Shown: in pieces, positions 16,239 to 24,879 of the stretch
How positions within the stretch are numbered: the first letter of the stretch is position 1
Layout of the letters: every line of letters starts with the position of its first letter
Assembly: GCA_900541975.1 (NCBI GenBank)
Contig: UQLR01000009.1
Coordinates: 29,979-93,978 of the forward strand
Length of the DNA: 64,000 nt
Direction: 5' to 3'
DNA from: an uncultured Oscillospiraceae bacterium
GTDB taxonomy: Bacteria > Bacillota > Clostridia > Oscillospirales > Acutalibacteraceae
Position numbers and translations under genes: made by a program
The notes under the pieces: model-generated
What the model saw: the letters and a program-made list of their open reading frames with translations, nothing else
What the model was told of the DNA's origin: nothing
The model's database searches: none

Positions 16239-17162
16239 ATGGAGTTTTCCCATATACCGGTGCTGCTTACTGAAACCATACAGGCGCTTGCGATAAAACC
16301 AAACGGAATTTACGTGGATGGAACAGCCGGCGGAGGCGGCCACTCAGCTGAAATTTTAAAAAGGCTGAAAGCCGGGAGGCTAATTTCTATTGATCAGGAT
16401 CCCGACGCCATTGAAACAGTAACAAAGAGGTTTTTTGGAAACGGCAACTCCATGGTGGTGCAGGCCAATTTTAGTCAGATGGATACGATTGTACGGTCGC
16501 TTGGGTTTGAAGGCGTTGACGGAGTGCTGTTGGATATAGGGGTTTCCTCCAGACAGCTTGATACTGCGCAGCGTGGATTTTCCTTTCATCACGAGGCTCC
16601 GCTGGATATGCGTATGAGCAAACAGGGGACGACGGCATACGAGTTGGTTAACACTCTGCCGTATGTGGAACTTACAAAGATAATTCGCACTTATGGGGAA
16701 GAAAAATTTGCAGGGCCGATTGCAGGAGCAATTATAAAGACCAGGGAAAAAGAAGCGATACGGACAACCACGCAGCTTGCGGAAATTATTAAAAGCGCTG
16801 TACCTGCGGCCAGAAGGCGCGACGGGCATCCTGCAAGGAAGACGTTTCAGGCGCTCCGGATTGCTGTCAACGGCGAGCTTGACAGGCTTTCGCAAGGGCT
16901 GGACGCTGCGTTTTCCATTTTAAAACCCGGTGGACGTCTTGCGGTGATAAGTTTCCATTCGTTGGAGGACCGCATTGTTAAGCAGCGTATGGCGATGTGG
17001 TGCCAAGGATGTACTTGCCCAAAAGATTTTCCCATATGTGTTTGCGGGAAGAAGCCCAAAGCAAAGCTTATTTTTAAAAAGCCGGTGGAGGCCTCAGCGC
17101 AGGAGCTGCAGGAAAATCCAAGAAGCAGAAGTGCAAAGCTGCGAGCAATAGAAAAATTGTAA
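16239..17162 (+). CDS. rsmH: 16S rRNA (cytosine-1402 N4)-methyltransferase RsmH
   Basis: 307 aa. HIPVLLTETIQAL start, DGTAGGGGHS SAM loop, DGVLLDIGVSSRQLD, and C-terminal RSRSAKLRAIEK are all family marks. The enzyme modifies C1402 in the ribosomal P site. It is second in the dcw operon, with GGAGGG before its ATG. Confidence 0.96.
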   Translation: MEFSHIPVLLTETIQALAIKPNGIYVDGTAGGGGHSAEILKRLKAGRLISIDQDPDAIETVTKRFFGNGNSMVVQANFSQMDTIVRSLGFEGVDGVLLDIGVSSRQLDTAQRGFSFHHEAPLDMRMSKQGTTAYELVNTLPYVELTKIIRTYGEEKFAGPIAGAIIKTREKEAIRTTTQLAEIIKSAVPAARRRDGHPARKTFQALRIAVNGELDRLSQGLDAAFSILKPGGRLAVISFHSLEDRIVKQRMAMWCQGCTCPKDFPICVCGKKPKAKLIFKKPVEASAQELQENPRSRSAKLRAIEKL

Positions 17163-17191
17163 CAAAGTTGTAAAAATTGTTAAAAAAAGCT

Positions 17192-17220
17192 TTGACAAAA
17201 GCAGGTACATGTAGTAGACT
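17192..17220 (+). promoter_or_regulatory. predicted internal promoter before ftsL
   Basis: TTGACA (17192-17197), 17-base spacer, TAGACT (17215-17220). It would give a leader of about 230 bases. The rest of the 294-base rsmH-ftsL gap is AT-rich with no gene. Confidence 0.5.
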
Positions 17221-17456
17221 ATATATTGTGGTTGAATGAAAAAGTTTTGCAGGGAACACTACATATTGTGCATACATACGTTCGACTAACAAGCCGTAAA
17301 AAAATAGATAAAATTCAAAAAGTTACAAAAATAATACAAGGCAGTTTGCCACCTGAAATTACATAAAAAATACGTTTAAAACAGAAAAGAATATACAAAA
17401 ATACGACTTCGTTTATATATTATAGGATGTTAAGGGTTTACATAGAGGTGTAAGGA

Positions 17457-17975
17457 ATGGCTTTTGAAGAGAGAAATGCAGCGTATGATATTAGCCTGTT
17501 TGAAGCAGCCGAACAGATTGAGATAGAAGAACCGAAAAAGCAGGTTCACAGGAGAAAAAAGAATAATGTGCTGAGTATTCCTGAAGAGCAGCTGGATAAA
17601 ATACGCAGGCGTAAATATAACCCTGCGAAACTGTTTACAGGGTTTATGTTGGGATTGATTGTCACCGGTGCTGTGGTCATGATTGTACATGGACAGGTAC
17701 AGTTGACAGAGCTGAACCAGCAGATCAGCAACGCGGCAAGCGAGCTTGCAGATCAGGAAAGCCTGTATACGCAGCTGCAGATGAAGGTGGAGTCCAAACT
17801 TTCCCCATCTGTGGTAGAGGCGTATGCGTCGGAAGAATTGGGAATGTCCAGAGCCGACAATTATCAAAAAGAGTACATAAGTCTTTCACAGGGGGATAAA
17901 GCGGAAATCTCTCAGACAGACGGCGGTAATCTGTTTGAATCCATTGCTGATGCGATTGCAGGGCTTTGGTCATAA
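17457..17975 (+). CDS. ftsL: FtsL-type cell-division protein
   Basis: 172 aa. A long charged cytosolic N-terminus (about 57 residues) is followed by one membrane helix (about 58-79). A short extracellular coiled coil with leucine-zipper-like spacing comes next (QVQLTELNQQISNAASELAD), then a C-terminal tail with the EELGM segment typical of FtsL/DivIC. It belongs to the divisome core with DivIB and DivIC. Sequence is poorly conserved in this family; position and topology carry the call. Confidence 0.82.
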   Translation: MAFEERNAAYDISLFEAAEQIEIEEPKKQVHRRKKNNVLSIPEEQLDKIRRRKYNPAKLFTGFMLGLIVTGAVVMIVHGQVQLTELNQQISNAASELADQESLYTQLQMKVESKLSPSVVEAYASEELGMSRADNYQKEYISLSQGDKAEISQTDGGNLFESIADAIAGLWS

Positions 17976-18027
17976 CCAGAGCAGGTTTCTAATACACATA
18001 TATATAAGAATTATAAGAATGACGAAG

Positions 18028-18127
18028 CGGTTGTAACAGGGAGCGGCGGTCTGCCGTTTCTGAATGAGTTGGTAAACGGACGTATTACTGTTATGGGGTA
18101 ATTGCTGGCTGACTTATGTTACAACCG
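18028..18127 (+). other. structured leader region between ftsL and the SpoVD-like gene
   Basis: The 378-base gap 17976-18353 has no gene. It holds a 10-bp inverted repeat CGGTTGTAAC/GTTACAACCG (18028-18037 with 18118-18127) enclosing 80 bases. Nearer the next gene are small hairpins CAGCCG/CGGCTG and GGGG-AAGAA-CCCC. This suggests a folded 5' leader, but I recognise no riboswitch class. Confidence 0.45.
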
Positions 18128-18353
18128 TATTTTTATATGCAAAACGATATATGTAAGAAAGCCGAGGCAAAAATTTCAGGTTTACCCTGTGTGCAGGATA
18201 TGCTTATATTATATATGTAGACAGAATATAGGGAAAATATCCTGTAAAAAGGGATGAATAAGTAGTATAAAATGGTAACATTTCCCGGCAGCCGGTAAAA
18301 GCGGCTGTTTATAGGGGAAGAACCCCAGTGAGTTGGAAGGGAGTTTGTCTGAT

Positions 18354-20603
18354 ATGTCAAAAGGCGCAAATACAAAGCTGGTTCACAGGTCTGTAATTAT
18401 TTTGATATTAATCCTTGTGATTGGTTTTGGCAGCGCAATATTGCGGCTTACGCAGTTAAGCGTCGTACAGGGGGAAGAACTGCAGCAGGCGGCTGTGGCG
18501 CAGCAGCTGAACGATACGACGATCAGTGCAAGGAGAGGCACCATTTATGATACCAACGGAAAGGTGCTTGCGCAGAGCGCCACCGTTTGGAAGGTGGTAT
18601 TGTCCCCAATCAATTTTGAATCTGACGAGGAACGTACCATTGTTTCCCAGGGGCTGGCAGAGATACTGGATTTGGAACAGGCGGATATTTTTGAAAAAAC
18701 AAAGGAAAAGTCTTATTATGTGGTAGTAAAGCGGCAGATTGAAAGCGACGTCAGAGACGAAATTCTGAAGTTTGTAGACGAATTGGACGAAGAACATAAT
18801 ATTACCGGTGTAATCGACTTGATTGAGGACTATAAACGGTACTACCCATATGGCTCGTTTGCCTCTTCCCTGATTGGTTTTACAGGCAGCGACGACCAGG
18901 GGCTTTCCGGTATAGAATATCAGTATGACGAAAGCCTGACGGGAACGCCCGGCCGGCTGGTAACGGCGAAGAATGCAAACGGGACGGAAATGCCGTTTGA
19001 TTATGAGCAAAAAGTACAGGCGGAGGATGGGAACAGCCTGGTGCTGACGATTGACGAAACGATTCAGCATATTATGGAAAAGTATTTACAAAAGGGCATA
19101 GAAGAGCACAAGGTGTATAATCGCGCAGTGGCGATTATGATGGAGGTCAACACGGGCGCCATTTTAGGAATGGCGGTGGAAGAAGGGTATGACCTGAACG
19201 ACCCGTTTACTTTAGTCAGCCAGACGGCAAAAGATGAGATCGCGCAGCTGCCGGAGGATGAGAAGGCTGCGGCGGAAAGCGCCGCGCTTTCCAAACAATG
19301 GAGAAACAAGGCAGTCAGCGATACTTACTATCCCGGTTCGGTATGGAAAATTATCACGTCTTCCATGGCGCTGGAGGAAAACCTGGTCAATGATGAATCG
19401 CGCTTTTACTGCACGGGGTCTTATGTGCCGTTTGAGGGTGCGTCGTCTATCAGCTGTCATAATACGGCGGGACATGGTACACAGACTTTTGAAGAAGCAC
19501 TGTGTAATTCCTGCAACCCAGCATTTATGCAGATTGGTAATTTGATTGGCGCAACAAAATTCTGGGAATATTACCAGGCGTTTGGATTTTCTGAGAAAAC
19601 GGGGATTGACTTGCCGGGCGAATCGGAAGACATCTTTTTTAACGAGGACGGCTCAATGGGCCCTATGGATCTGGCGGTTGCATCGTTTGGGCAAAACTTT
19701 TCTGTAACTCCGATTCAGATGGTAACGGCTGTTTCTGCAGTTGCAAATGGGGGAAAACTTTTGCAGCCCTATATGGTAAGACAGATTCTTGACAGCGACG
19801 GCAATGTGGTAGAGTCGACAGATACAACAGTGAAACGACAAGTCATTTCGGAAGAGGTGTCCGAGAAGCTGTGCGCTGTACTGGAGGAAAATGCGATTAG
19901 CGGTGCGGCGACAAATGGTTACGTACAGGGGTACAGAATTGCCGGAAAAACGGGAACGTCTGAAAAACTGACTGATTCTAACGGCGATGGAATGGAGGAC
20001 TATATTGCATCTTTCTGCGGCTTCGCCCCGGCGGATGATCCACAGGTAGCGCTGCTTGTATACTTTGATACTCCCACTGGCGGACAGTATTACGGAAGCC
20101 AGGTGGCAGCGCCTGTGTTTGCGGAAATTATGGCAGAAGTGCTGCCGTATCTGGAGGTCGAAACACAGTATAATGAAGAAGAACTGTCGATGCTGGATAC
20201 AACAGCGGGCAATTACGTGGGCGAAAGTGTGGAGCAGGCGCAGGCTGCGGCTGAGAAAGACGGATTTGTATCTATTGTAAAGGGTGAAGGGACGACCGTT
20301 GCTGCACAGATTCCTGCGGCGGAGTCCAGAATCCCGCAGGGAGGTACGGTTGTACTTTATACAGATACAGCCGGCGTAGACGAGGATATGGTGGAAGTCC
20401 CCGATCTTACAGGGCTTTCCATATCGGATGTAAACAGTATAGCCTCTCAGTATAATTTAAATATCAGCATTGCAGGCGCAAGCGCTGCCGGCGAGGGAAT
20501 TTCCCAATCGCAAAGTGTTGCACAGGGAACCATGGTAAGCCAGGGGACGGTCGTTATTGTGACGTTTGTGCAGGACAGCAGCTACGGAGAACCAATCTTT
20601 TAG
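18354..20603 (+). CDS. class B penicillin-binding protein with two PASTA domains (SpoVD/PBP2-like)
   Basis: 749 aa. There is one N-terminal membrane helix (about 13-33) and a PBP dimerisation domain. The transpeptidase has SxxK as SVWK (about 330), SxN as SCN (about 386) and KTG in AGKTGTSE (about 531). Two C-terminal PASTA repeats follow (about 615-680, 683-746). It cross-links peptidoglycan at the septum or spore cortex. In Clostridia the PASTA-bearing enzyme at this dcw position is usually called SpoVD, but with no second class B PBP nearby it may also serve as FtsI. ATG 18354 is chosen over upstream TTG codons. Confidence 0.9.
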   Translation: MSKGANTKLVHRSVIILILILVIGFGSAILRLTQLSVVQGEELQQAAVAQQLNDTTISARRGTIYDTNGKVLAQSATVWKVVLSPINFESDEERTIVSQGLAEILDLEQADIFEKTKEKSYYVVVKRQIESDVRDEILKFVDELDEEHNITGVIDLIEDYKRYYPYGSFASSLIGFTGSDDQGLSGIEYQYDESLTGTPGRLVTAKNANGTEMPFDYEQKVQAEDGNSLVLTIDETIQHIMEKYLQKGIEEHKVYNRAVAIMMEVNTGAILGMAVEEGYDLNDPFTLVSQTAKDEIAQLPEDEKAAAESAALSKQWRNKAVSDTYYPGSVWKIITSSMALEENLVNDESRFYCTGSYVPFEGASSISCHNTAGHGTQTFEEALCNSCNPAFMQIGNLIGATKFWEYYQAFGFSEKTGIDLPGESEDIFFNEDGSMGPMDLAVASFGQNFSVTPIQMVTAVSAVANGGKLLQPYMVRQILDSDGNVVESTDTTVKRQVISEEVSEKLCAVLEENAISGAATNGYVQGYRIAGKTGTSEKLTDSNGDGMEDYIASFCGFAPADDPQVALLVYFDTPTGGQYYGSQVAAPVFAEIMAEVLPYLEVETQYNEEELSMLDTTAGNYVGESVEQAQAAAEKDGFVSIVKGEGTTVAAQIPAAESRIPQGGTVVLYTDTAGVDEDMVEVPDLTGLSISDVNSIASQYNLNISIAGASAAGEGISQSQSVAQGTMVSQGTVVIVTFVQDSSYGEPIF

Positions 20604-20631
20604 TTTTAGATGAATGAAGGCAGGGAAAGCG

Positions 20632-21219
20632 ATGAAAAACAGAAAATCAGGCGGCGGCGTACCTCCATACGGGCAGATTACAGCAGTGGGAAGGCAGCCA
20701 TTGGTGGAACGTTCCTTAAAAGCGCTGGAGTATGTGCTTGCAGCGGCGGGAAAAAGTGTAACGGCAAAAAGCATGTCTGTTCAAACAGAGCATCCCTGTT
20801 GCGTTGGAAGTATTACCTGTGCGGCGGGACAACGTGTGATCGACACGGTGCTGTTTACAGATGAGAGTGCCTGTCCATATGAGCAGAAGTGGCTGCAAAC
20901 ATGCACTGCGCTGGTTCTTCCCTATGAGGAGCCAAGAAAACAGCGGCTGGAAGAAAAGCAAAGAGAAAAAATTGTAGAATATTCCTATAATGACGACCGG
21001 GCGGACCTTGTTGCAAAGAATATAACGCAAACGCCGGAGCATATAAATTTTGAACTTGTAGGCACAGGGCTGATTGGCCGGATTAAGTTAAAAGAAGGCT
21101 GCGGCCTTTCAGTTGAAAGTGCACTTGCGCTTGCAGGCGCGCTGCTTGCTTCGGGTATTGCGCTGAAAGAGATAGCAGACGGGCTCAATGCCCTTGAAAG
21201 CCTGACGGCCTTTGCATAA
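20632..21219 (+). CDS. short Mur-ligase-like protein lacking the ATP-binding motif
   Basis: 195 aa, in the place where murE/murF normally sit. The C-terminal half resembles the end of the central domain of MurE/MurF-type ligases. It has a YSY-x-DDRADLVAKNI strand, FELVGTGLIGRIKL, then a helix ESALALAGALLASGIALKEI like the NxxNALAAIAxAxxLGI region of true ligases. No GTNGKTT P-loop and no C-terminal ligase domain are present, and full enzymes are 450-490 aa. It is therefore a pseudoenzyme or a remnant kept in frame. ATG 20632 follows CAGGGA; ATG 20614 has no ribosome site. The homology is my reading and is tentative. Confidence 0.6.
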   Translation: MKNRKSGGGVPPYGQITAVGRQPLVERSLKALEYVLAAAGKSVTAKSMSVQTEHPCCVGSITCAAGQRVIDTVLFTDESACPYEQKWLQTCTALVLPYEEPRKQRLEEKQREKIVEYSYNDDRADLVAKNITQTPEHINFELVGTGLIGRIKLKEGCGLSVESALALAGALLASGIALKEIADGLNALESLTAFA

Positions 21220-21249
21220 TTTGAGGTTGAAAATGATGGAGGTTTTTCT

Positions 21250-22269
21250 ATGAACGTTGGTTGGATTTTGGGAAGTGCGGTGGTTTCGTTTGCAATTGCC
21301 GCTATTTTAGGAAAATGGCTTGTTCCTTTTTTACAGAAGCTGAAGTACGGACAGACGATTTTAGATATAGGACCAAAATGGCACAAAGGAAAACAGGGTA
21401 CGCCAACTATGGGCGGTCTGATGTTTGTAGCCAGTACCATTGTGACGTCTGTCGCCGGCGTTTTACTTTGCAGCGCGTTTGCTTCGGGAGAAGACCCTGT
21501 GTTTACACAGGTGACGCTTTCTTTCAATAAGGTATTTGCGGGCCTTGCCATGGCGGCGGCATTTGGCGCAATTGGTTTTTTTGACGATTATATTAAGGTG
21601 GTAAAGAAGCGAAATTTGGGCCTTACGGCAAAGCAAAAGCTCCTTTTGCAGTTTGGCGTTGCAGCTGCATATTTGTTTACACTGTCTTTAACCGGCGTTA
21701 CTTCTGAAACGCTGCTCCCCTTTATTGGGCCGGTAGATCTGGGGTGGCTTTACTGGATATTATCTGCGATACTGATTGTGGGCGTTGTGAACGCCGTTAA
21801 CCTTTCAGACGGGATAGACGGACTGGTGGGTTCTATGACCTTTTTTGCCGCGCTTGCTTTTATGCTGATTGCTTCTACTTTGGTTTCGCAGGGAATCGGG
21901 ATTATGTCTGCAGCTCTGGCAGGCGGATGCCTTGGCTTTCTGATCTGGAACTTTCATCCGGCAAAGGTTTTTATGGGCGATACGGGCTCCTTGTATCTTG
22001 GAGGTTTTTTATGCGCGTTGGCATTTGGAATGAATATGCCGGTTATTTTAATTCCCATTGCGCTTGTATATTTGCTTGAGATGCTTTCAGTCGTTTTGCA
22101 GGTTGTATATTTTAAAGCGACAAAAGGAAAAAGGCTGTTTAAAATGAGCCCGATTCATCACCATTTTGAAATGTGCGGATGGTCGGAAGTGAAAATTGTA
22201 GTTGTGTTCAGCCTGGCAACGGCGCTATGCGGCGTGTTGGCGCTTGCGTTGGTAATGACGGGTTTTTAA
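21250..22269 (+). CDS. mraY: phospho-MurNAc-pentapeptide transferase
   Basis: 339 aa polytopic membrane enzyme. TMGGLMF, FFDDYIKVVKKRN (catalytic Asp pair), NAVNLSDGIDGL, FMGDTGSLYLGG and the PIHHHFE loop are all intact. It forms lipid I from UDP-MurNAc-pentapeptide and undecaprenyl phosphate. It is preceded by GGAGG and follows the Mur-ligase-like gene by 30 bases. Confidence 0.96.
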   Translation: MNVGWILGSAVVSFAIAAILGKWLVPFLQKLKYGQTILDIGPKWHKGKQGTPTMGGLMFVASTIVTSVAGVLLCSAFASGEDPVFTQVTLSFNKVFAGLAMAAAFGAIGFFDDYIKVVKKRNLGLTAKQKLLLQFGVAAAYLFTLSLTGVTSETLLPFIGPVDLGWLYWILSAILIVGVVNAVNLSDGIDGLVGSMTFFAALAFMLIASTLVSQGIGIMSAALAGGCLGFLIWNFHPAKVFMGDTGSLYLGGFLCALAFGMNMPVILIPIALVYLLEMLSVVLQVVYFKATKGKRLFKMSPIHHHFEMCGWSEVKIVVVFSLATALCGVLALALVMTGF

Positions 22270-22316
22270 AATGAGGCTGGCGCGCGTTTTATGTATAACT
22301 GTATGGTGGTGGAAAG

Positions 22317-23585
22317 ATGGATAGAAAATACCCCTTAAGATATGAGGCGGAGCTTAAACGAAAAGCACAGGAAGCATATAACAAAAGGCGCAGTTACTAT
22401 GCTTCTGCAGCGGCGCGCGAAAAAACGGCGGATACAAAACGCCGTGGTATACGGAAAAAACTCAAGCTGTTTTCAGTACGTGCCGGGTTGGATATGCCTT
22501 TTTTGCTTTTAATCCTGATTTTGCTTGTTATTGGAATTATTATGATGTTTTCCGCAAGCTATCCGGTTGCTTATTTTACCAACGGAGATAGTTACCTGTA
22601 TTTGAAAAGACAAGTCATTTTTGCAGTGATTGGCGTTGCTGCAATGCTTGCTATTTCTTTTTTTGATTATCATCACTTCCATAAACTGGCGGTGTGGGTT
22701 TTAGCCCTTGCGTTTTTACTTTTGGTTGTTGTGCTGTTTATTCCGTCTGAAACGGGTGTGCACCGATGGATTGACCTGGGCATAGCAAGTTTCCAGGCGT
22801 CTGAGCTTATGAAATTTGCGTTGATTTTGTTTTTGGCCCATTGGAGTTCTGTGTATTTTTATAAAATGGAAACGTTTAAATACGGTGTTTTACCGGCAAT
22901 TGTAATCCTTGTTCCCACAGTGTTGCTGCTGCTGTTGGAACCGCATTATTCCGGTATTGTTATTGTAACGCTTTTAACGGCGCTGATGATGTATATATCG
23001 GGTGTGAAGGGAAAATGGTTTTTATTTGCAGGCGGCGGCATATTGGTTATTTTTCTTGTTATGTCGGCTACCGGACTGCTTTCTTATGCAATGGAGCGCA
23101 TGGAAGGCTGGGGGCAGGCGCTGGAATATACAACGCCTGAGATGTGGCAGACGACATGGCAGACCAGAAATTCCATGTATGCAATTGGCTCCGGCGGGCT
23201 TATGGGCCTGGGGTTAGGGCAGTCCAGGCAAAAATATCTGTATCTGCCGGAACCGCAAAACGACTTTATCTTTGCGATTGTCTGTGAAGAGCTGGGGTTG
23301 ATCGGCGCAGTGATTATCCTTGCAATTTTTGGACTTCTTGTATGGCGCGGGATTACCATATCGATGCGTGCAAAGGATAAGTTCGGTACGCTTTTAGGCG
23401 TGGGGCTGACCGCACAAATTGGGCTGCAGGTAATTTTGAATATTCTGGTTATTACCGATTTGCTTCCAAACACCGGAATCAGCCTGCCGTTTTTCAGCTC
23501 AGGCGGAAGTTCGCTTGTTATGTTGTTGGCGCAGATGGGGATTGTGCTTTCGATTTCAAGGACGTCTAATATTAATAAAGCATAA
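22317..23585 (+). CDS. ftsW: FtsW/SpoVE family lipid II polymerase
   Basis: 422 aa. A basic cytosolic N-terminus of about 55 residues precedes around ten membrane helices. SEDS signatures are visible: HRWIDLG, FQASELMK, PEPQNDFIFA and the GISLPFFSSGGSS loop. It polymerises lipid II with a partner class B PBP, most likely the SpoVD-like protein two genes upstream. Whether it serves vegetative septation (FtsW) or the spore cortex (SpoVE) cannot be separated here. Confidence 0.92.
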   Translation: MDRKYPLRYEAELKRKAQEAYNKRRSYYASAAAREKTADTKRRGIRKKLKLFSVRAGLDMPFLLLILILLVIGIIMMFSASYPVAYFTNGDSYLYLKRQVIFAVIGVAAMLAISFFDYHHFHKLAVWVLALAFLLLVVVLFIPSETGVHRWIDLGIASFQASELMKFALILFLAHWSSVYFYKMETFKYGVLPAIVILVPTVLLLLLEPHYSGIVIVTLLTALMMYISGVKGKWFLFAGGGILVIFLVMSATGLLSYAMERMEGWGQALEYTTPEMWQTTWQTRNSMYAIGSGGLMGLGLGQSRQKYLYLPEPQNDFIFAIVCEELGLIGAVIILAIFGLLVWRGITISMRAKDKFGTLLGVGLTAQIGLQVILNILVITDLLPNTGISLPFFSSGGSSLVMLLAQMGIVLSISRTSNINKA

Positions 23586-23621
23586 GCCTGTGGCGGGTTG
23601 TGTGACAAGGGAGGAGCGTCT

Positions 23622-24749
23622 ATGAGAATTTTATTTGCAGGCGGCGGCACGGCGGGCCATATTAACCCTGCGCTTGCAGTAGCCGGTTATATAAGGAAAA
23701 AAGAGCCGGATGTGCAGATTTTGTATGTGGGAGCAAAAGGCGGTATGGAGGAACGCCTGGTGCCGCAGGCCGGTTTTGCTTTTAAAGGGATTTCTGTGTC
23801 CGGGTTTAAGCGGAGCTTTTCTCCAGGAGCCATAAAGGACAATATCATTACAGTAAAAAAGGCGTTGCAGGCGGGGGCTGTGTCAAAAGGAATTATCCGG
23901 GATTTCAGGCCGGATATTTGTATGGGAACGGGCGGCTATGTGAGCGGTCCGGTGATTCGGGCGGCAGCAAAGCTTTCTGTCCCGACGGTGATTCATGAGC
24001 AGAACGCTTTTCCGGGCGTTACTACAAAAATGTTGTCCAGATATGCAAAGCGCGTAATGCTTGCAATGCCGGAGGCAAAACGCTATTTAAGCAGCGGATG
24101 CCACTGCGTTACGACGGGCAACCCCGTAAGGCAGGAGATTTTAACAGCAGACAAAACGGCGTGCAGAAAGAAGCTGGGGCTGGATAGCCGCCCTGTGATT
24201 TTGTCGTTTGGTGGAAGCCTGGGCGCCAGGAAGATCAACGAGAGCGTTGCAGGAATGATAGCGCGCAGTGCCAGGGACGGAAGATACCAAATTATACACG
24301 CTTACGGCCAATATGGGAAATGGTTTCCCGATCTTTTGCGAAAGATGGGGGCGGACCCGGATGGTTGTGAAAATTTAGATATAAGAGAATATATTGACGA
24401 TATGCCTGTGTGCCTTGCGGCGGCAGACCTTGTTATATGCAGGGCGGGGGCAATTACGTTAAGCGAGCTGCAGGCGCAGGGAAAACCCGCTATTTTGATT
24501 CCTTCGCCCAATGTAGCGGAAAACCACCAGTATCACAACGCTATGGCGATGGCTGACCAGAAGGCGGCCCGCGTTTTAAAAGAAGAGGCATTGACCCGGG
24601 AATCGGTTATGCAGGCGGTGGACGATATGGTAAGCGATCCGGAAAAGCTAAAAAAGTATAGTGAAAACGCCAGAAGGCTTGCAATTACAGATGCAAACGA
24701 AAGGATTTATTCGGTTATTAAAAAAGTGCTTGGCACAGCAACAGTTTAA
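23622..24749 (+). CDS. murG: UDP-GlcNAc:lipid I N-acetylglucosaminyltransferase MurG
   Basis: 375 aa GT-B glycosyltransferase. The N-terminal GGGTAGHINPALA loop, GTGGYVSGP, the HEQNAFPG motif, and the C-terminal UDP-GlcNAc site (CRAGAITLSELQAQGKPAI) are intact. It makes lipid II on the inner membrane face. ATG 23622 follows GGGAGGAGCGTCT; the ATG at 23598 is less well placed. Confidence 0.96.
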   Translation: MRILFAGGGTAGHINPALAVAGYIRKKEPDVQILYVGAKGGMEERLVPQAGFAFKGISVSGFKRSFSPGAIKDNIITVKKALQAGAVSKGIIRDFRPDICMGTGGYVSGPVIRAAAKLSVPTVIHEQNAFPGVTTKMLSRYAKRVMLAMPEAKRYLSSGCHCVTTGNPVRQEILTADKTACRKKLGLDSRPVILSFGGSLGARKINESVAGMIARSARDGRYQIIHAYGQYGKWFPDLLRKMGADPDGCENLDIREYIDDMPVCLAAADLVICRAGAITLSELQAQGKPAILIPSPNVAENHQYHNAMAMADQKAARVLKEEALTRESVMQAVDDMVSDPEKLKKYSENARRLAITDANERIYSVIKKVLGTATV

Positions 24750-24879
24750 CCGTTGAGATGCGCCGGCTGTATGGAAACGTTTTGGCTTTTGTACCTGTGT
24801 AACAACAGACAGCCTTAAAACATAAGATATCAAGGGTTGATTTTCAGCTCTAAAGCTTTTGTTGGAAAGGGTGTTCTGT

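Noticed and set aside
17976..18353. Riboswitch (c-di-GMP, SAM, lysine) in the SpoVD leader
   Set aside because: None of the conserved core sequences of these classes is present.
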